From Cyclobacteriaceae bacterium (GTDB lineage: Bacteria; Bacteroidota; Bacteroidia; Cytophagales; Cyclobacteriaceae): a DNA stretch of 7,872 nt. The stretch spans positions 1 through 7,872 of the forward strand of contig JAUUZS010000184.1 in the NCBI GenBank assembly GCA_030589835.1, in the 5' to 3' direction. Positions 6,754-7,872 of this stretch are shown piece by piece (positions within the stretch are counted from its first letter, which is position 1; each line of letters starts with the position of its first letter). A model generated the notes under the pieces. The model worked only from the letters and a program-made list of their open reading frames with translations, was not told the DNA's origin and did not search any database. A program made the translations under genes and the position numbers.

Positions 6754-6793
6754 AACATCCGATGTTTGTGAGGCATCGGATGTTATTTTTTTT
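6754..6793 (+). terminator. Strong Rho-independent terminator after the IMPase gene
   Basis: AACATCCGATG (6754-6764) and CATCGGATGTT (6774-6784) form a perfect 11-bp stem with a 9-nt loop, followed after one A by eight T residues (6786-6793). On the opposite strand the same stem is followed by TTTTCTTCCTTT, so it may also stop the convergent gene that ends at 6803, acting in both directions. Confidence 0.95.
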
Positions 6794-6802
6794 GAATTCT
6801 GT

Positions 6803-7459
6803 TTAGCTGCGCACCAGCAATCCAAGGGATTCTAGTAGCTGAGGTTTCTCTTCCATAGCTATTTTTGCTACGCTGTAAAACTCGCCCATCCAATCGTCCA
6901 TTTTAGCAAAAGCGAGGTCTTTTTCTCTTGTAGCTTCCTGGGATTCGCCGATTTCTCTTTTGTATTCAGCACGTGCAGTTCCCATTTCAGCAATATCTGC
7001 CTGACCTTCTGCAATTTGTTCAAGGCTTAATTTTAATCGGGACAGTTTGGTTTGAATCTCAGTATCGGCGCTTACTTCGCGATAAAAAGTTTTCATGGAT
7101 TCAAGCCACTTTATATAAGCATAAGAAAGTGTTCCTGTAAGCCCCAGCTTTTTCAGTGTCACTTCATCGTTCTTAAAAACGACCTTTCCTTTTTTGCGAT
7201 GCATGGAGTAGGCATCATGTACCTTTGATTTGATCTTAATAAAGGCCGCTCTGGCCTCATTGGTTTCGTCATCTTCCTGCTTGTTGAACACAAAGGATTG
7301 ATGGGTGACGCCCAAAAGTTGTTTCCCTTCATCGATTTTGGGTCCATCATAGCCAAATTCTGCCATTGTGGTTGCTATTGTAGCTTGTGTTACTGAATTG
7401 GTTAAAGCTATACCGAAATTTTCCAGTATTTGAGCTTCAGACAAATGTTTGTGTGCCAT
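6803..7459 (-). CDS. Uncharacterised all-alpha protein with internal duplication
   Basis: This 218-residue soluble protein has no signal peptide, no membrane segment and no cysteine, and looks almost wholly helical with heptad-like charged stretches. I recognise it as similar to a family of hypothetical proteins in Bacteroidota without known function. The two halves look homologous: IDEGKQLL (42-49) matches IAEGQADI (149-156), and the following K-x-E-x-x-E-x-x-E-A pattern at 60-69 recurs at 167-176 with an equal offset of 107. A later FIK (73-75) matches FAK (184-186) with a 4-residue shift. The conserved-looking C-terminus contains DDWMGEFYSVAKIA. The start at ATG 7459 follows an A/T-rich leader. 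It converges on the IMPase gene across the shared terminator. Confidence 0.82.
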   Translation of the reverse strand: MAHKHLSEAQILENFGIALTNSVTQATIATTMAEFGYDGPKIDEGKQLLGVTHQSFVFNKQEDDETNEARAAFIKIKSKVHDAYSMHRKKGKVVFKNDEVTLKKLGLTGTLSYAYIKWLESMKTFYREVSADTEIQTKLSRLKLSLEQIAEGQADIAEMGTARAEYKREIGESQEATREKDLAFAKMDDWMGEFYSVAKIAMEEKPQLLESLGLLVRS

Positions 7460-7506
7460 GGTTATTAGATTTTAGGTTAAATTATGTAGTTGATATAAAT
7501 AAAATT

Positions 7507-7514
7507 TAAATGTA
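7507..7514 (-). promoter_or_regulatory. Possible -7 box for the uncharacterised helical protein gene
   Basis: On the - strand TACATTTA matches TAnnTTTG except for the last base, about 48 nt before the ATG at 7459, in a very AT-rich stretch. No TTG lies at the preferred upstream distance, so support is weak. Confidence 0.25.
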
Positions 7515-7540
7515 CGATTCAAAAATATTTCCTTTATCCA

Positions 7541-7551
7541 TCCCTACGGGA
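7541..7551. repeat. Short palindromic motif at the end of the transporter remnant
   Basis: TCCC-TAC-GGGA is a small perfect inverted repeat. It lies 10 bases outside the point where similarity to the transporter ends. Similar 'tccctacggga' motifs occur, from memory, in dispersed intergenic sequence of Bacteroidota genomes; that recollection was not checked here. Confidence 0.35.
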
Positions 7552-7560
7552 CTTTTGCAA

Positions 7561-7872
7561 ACCGGTTTGTTTAGCCGGGAACCATTCACCAATCATACGA
7601 ATACCGACCACAAAACCGGCGCCGATAAAACCGGAGAGAAAACGCTAAATGGCGAGAGTTTCGTAACTCTCTGACCAGGCGAAAGCAATACTGATGGCAC
7701 CGCCGGAGATCAGGATGCTGGTATACATAATGCGAGGCCCGAACTTGTCCACGAGCATACCCACAATAATCCGGGCAGGGATGGTCATGGCCACGTTGAG
7801 AATTAATAGCACCTTAGCTTGTTGATCGGTAAGGCCAAGGGCCTCCTTGATAAAAGGCATCAGTGGACCCAG
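7561..7872 (-). pseudogene. Decayed MFS transporter fragment, NarK/NNP nitrate-nitrite porter type
   Basis: The - strand frame enters from the right edge (LGPLMPFIKEALGLTD) and shows NNP-type features: LLILNVAMTIPARIIVGMLV and the MFS loop motif VDKFGPR. After ETLAI it meets an in-frame TAG (7645-7647). Beyond the TAG the same frame continues with recognisable transporter sequence for 28 codons: [16 protein letters not shown], then [12 protein letters not shown]. Similarity then stops at 7561, and the frame ends at TAA 7534-7536. NNP proteins are about 400-500 residues with 12 helices, so this holds only an early fragment and lacks the distal helices. The nonsense codon plus lost 3' part argue for a pseudogene over a sequencing error. 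The stretch 7681-7800 is about 54% G+C by count, well above the gene to its left. Nitrate specificity is inferred. Confidence 0.8.

Noticed and set aside
7645..7647. Programmed readthrough or recoding of TAG in the transporter
   Set aside because: The frame also loses transporter homology 28 codons later and then ends, so readthrough would not restore a functional protein; decay is simpler.
7645..7860. A complete 71-residue small membrane protein on the - strand
   Set aside because: The frame continues past its ATG to the window edge and transporter homology continues beyond its stop, so it is a piece of a broken transporter, not a small gene.

Overview
The window looks like chromosomal DNA of a member of the Bacteroidota, most likely a marine-type Cytophagales relative. 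That placement is inferred from gene families typical of the phylum: a long PpiD-like chaperone, a DUF4105 protein, a 77-residue pterin dehydratase, and a 218-residue alpha-helical family I associate with Bacteroidota. Base composition is moderate to AT-rich, starts are preceded by A-rich stretches instead of Shine-Dalgarno sequences, and spacers carry TAnnTTT-like boxes. No genus can be named from the sequence alone.

Layout. (1) 1-1719 (+): the 3' part of a ppiD/surA-like peptidyl-prolyl isomerase, cut by the window edge. (2) 1720-1999: a non-coding spacer with a nested hairpin element. (3) 2000-2269 (+) a DUF493 protein and 2272-2709 (-) a TerB-like helical protein, convergent with only 2 bp between stop codons. 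(4) 2710-2790: a compact divergent promoter region with a small palindrome. (5) 2791-5705 (+): a tight four-gene run with gaps of 3, 25 and 4 nt. It encodes a lipoprotein with a SAM-methyltransferase fold, a DUF4105 (Lnb N-terminal-type) protein with a C-terminal membrane domain, pterin-4a-carbinolamine dehydratase, and 16S rRNA 2'-O-methyltransferase RsmI. (6) 5706-5947: a spacer with hairpins and repeat-like sequence. (7) 5948-6745 (+): an inositol-monophosphatase family protein ending in a strong intrinsic terminator. (8) 6803-7459 (-): an uncharacterised helical protein with an internal duplication. (9) 7561-7872 (-): a decayed NarK/NNP-type transporter fragment running off the right edge.

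How the genes fit together. Much of the window concerns the cell envelope or housekeeping. PpiD helps fold exported proteins. The lipoprotein methyltransferase and the DUF4105 protein both carry export signals and sit 3 nt apart, so they may act together in the envelope. PCD recycles or repairs pterin cofactor, and RsmI modifies the ribosomal decoding centre; both look like passengers of the same transcript. The most interesting items are the exported methyltransferase/DUF4105 pair, the broken transporter whose homology stops next to a short palindromic motif, and the hairpin elements in two spacers. I see no CRISPR array, phage, insertion sequence, rRNA or tRNA, and no clearly new defence or biosynthetic system.
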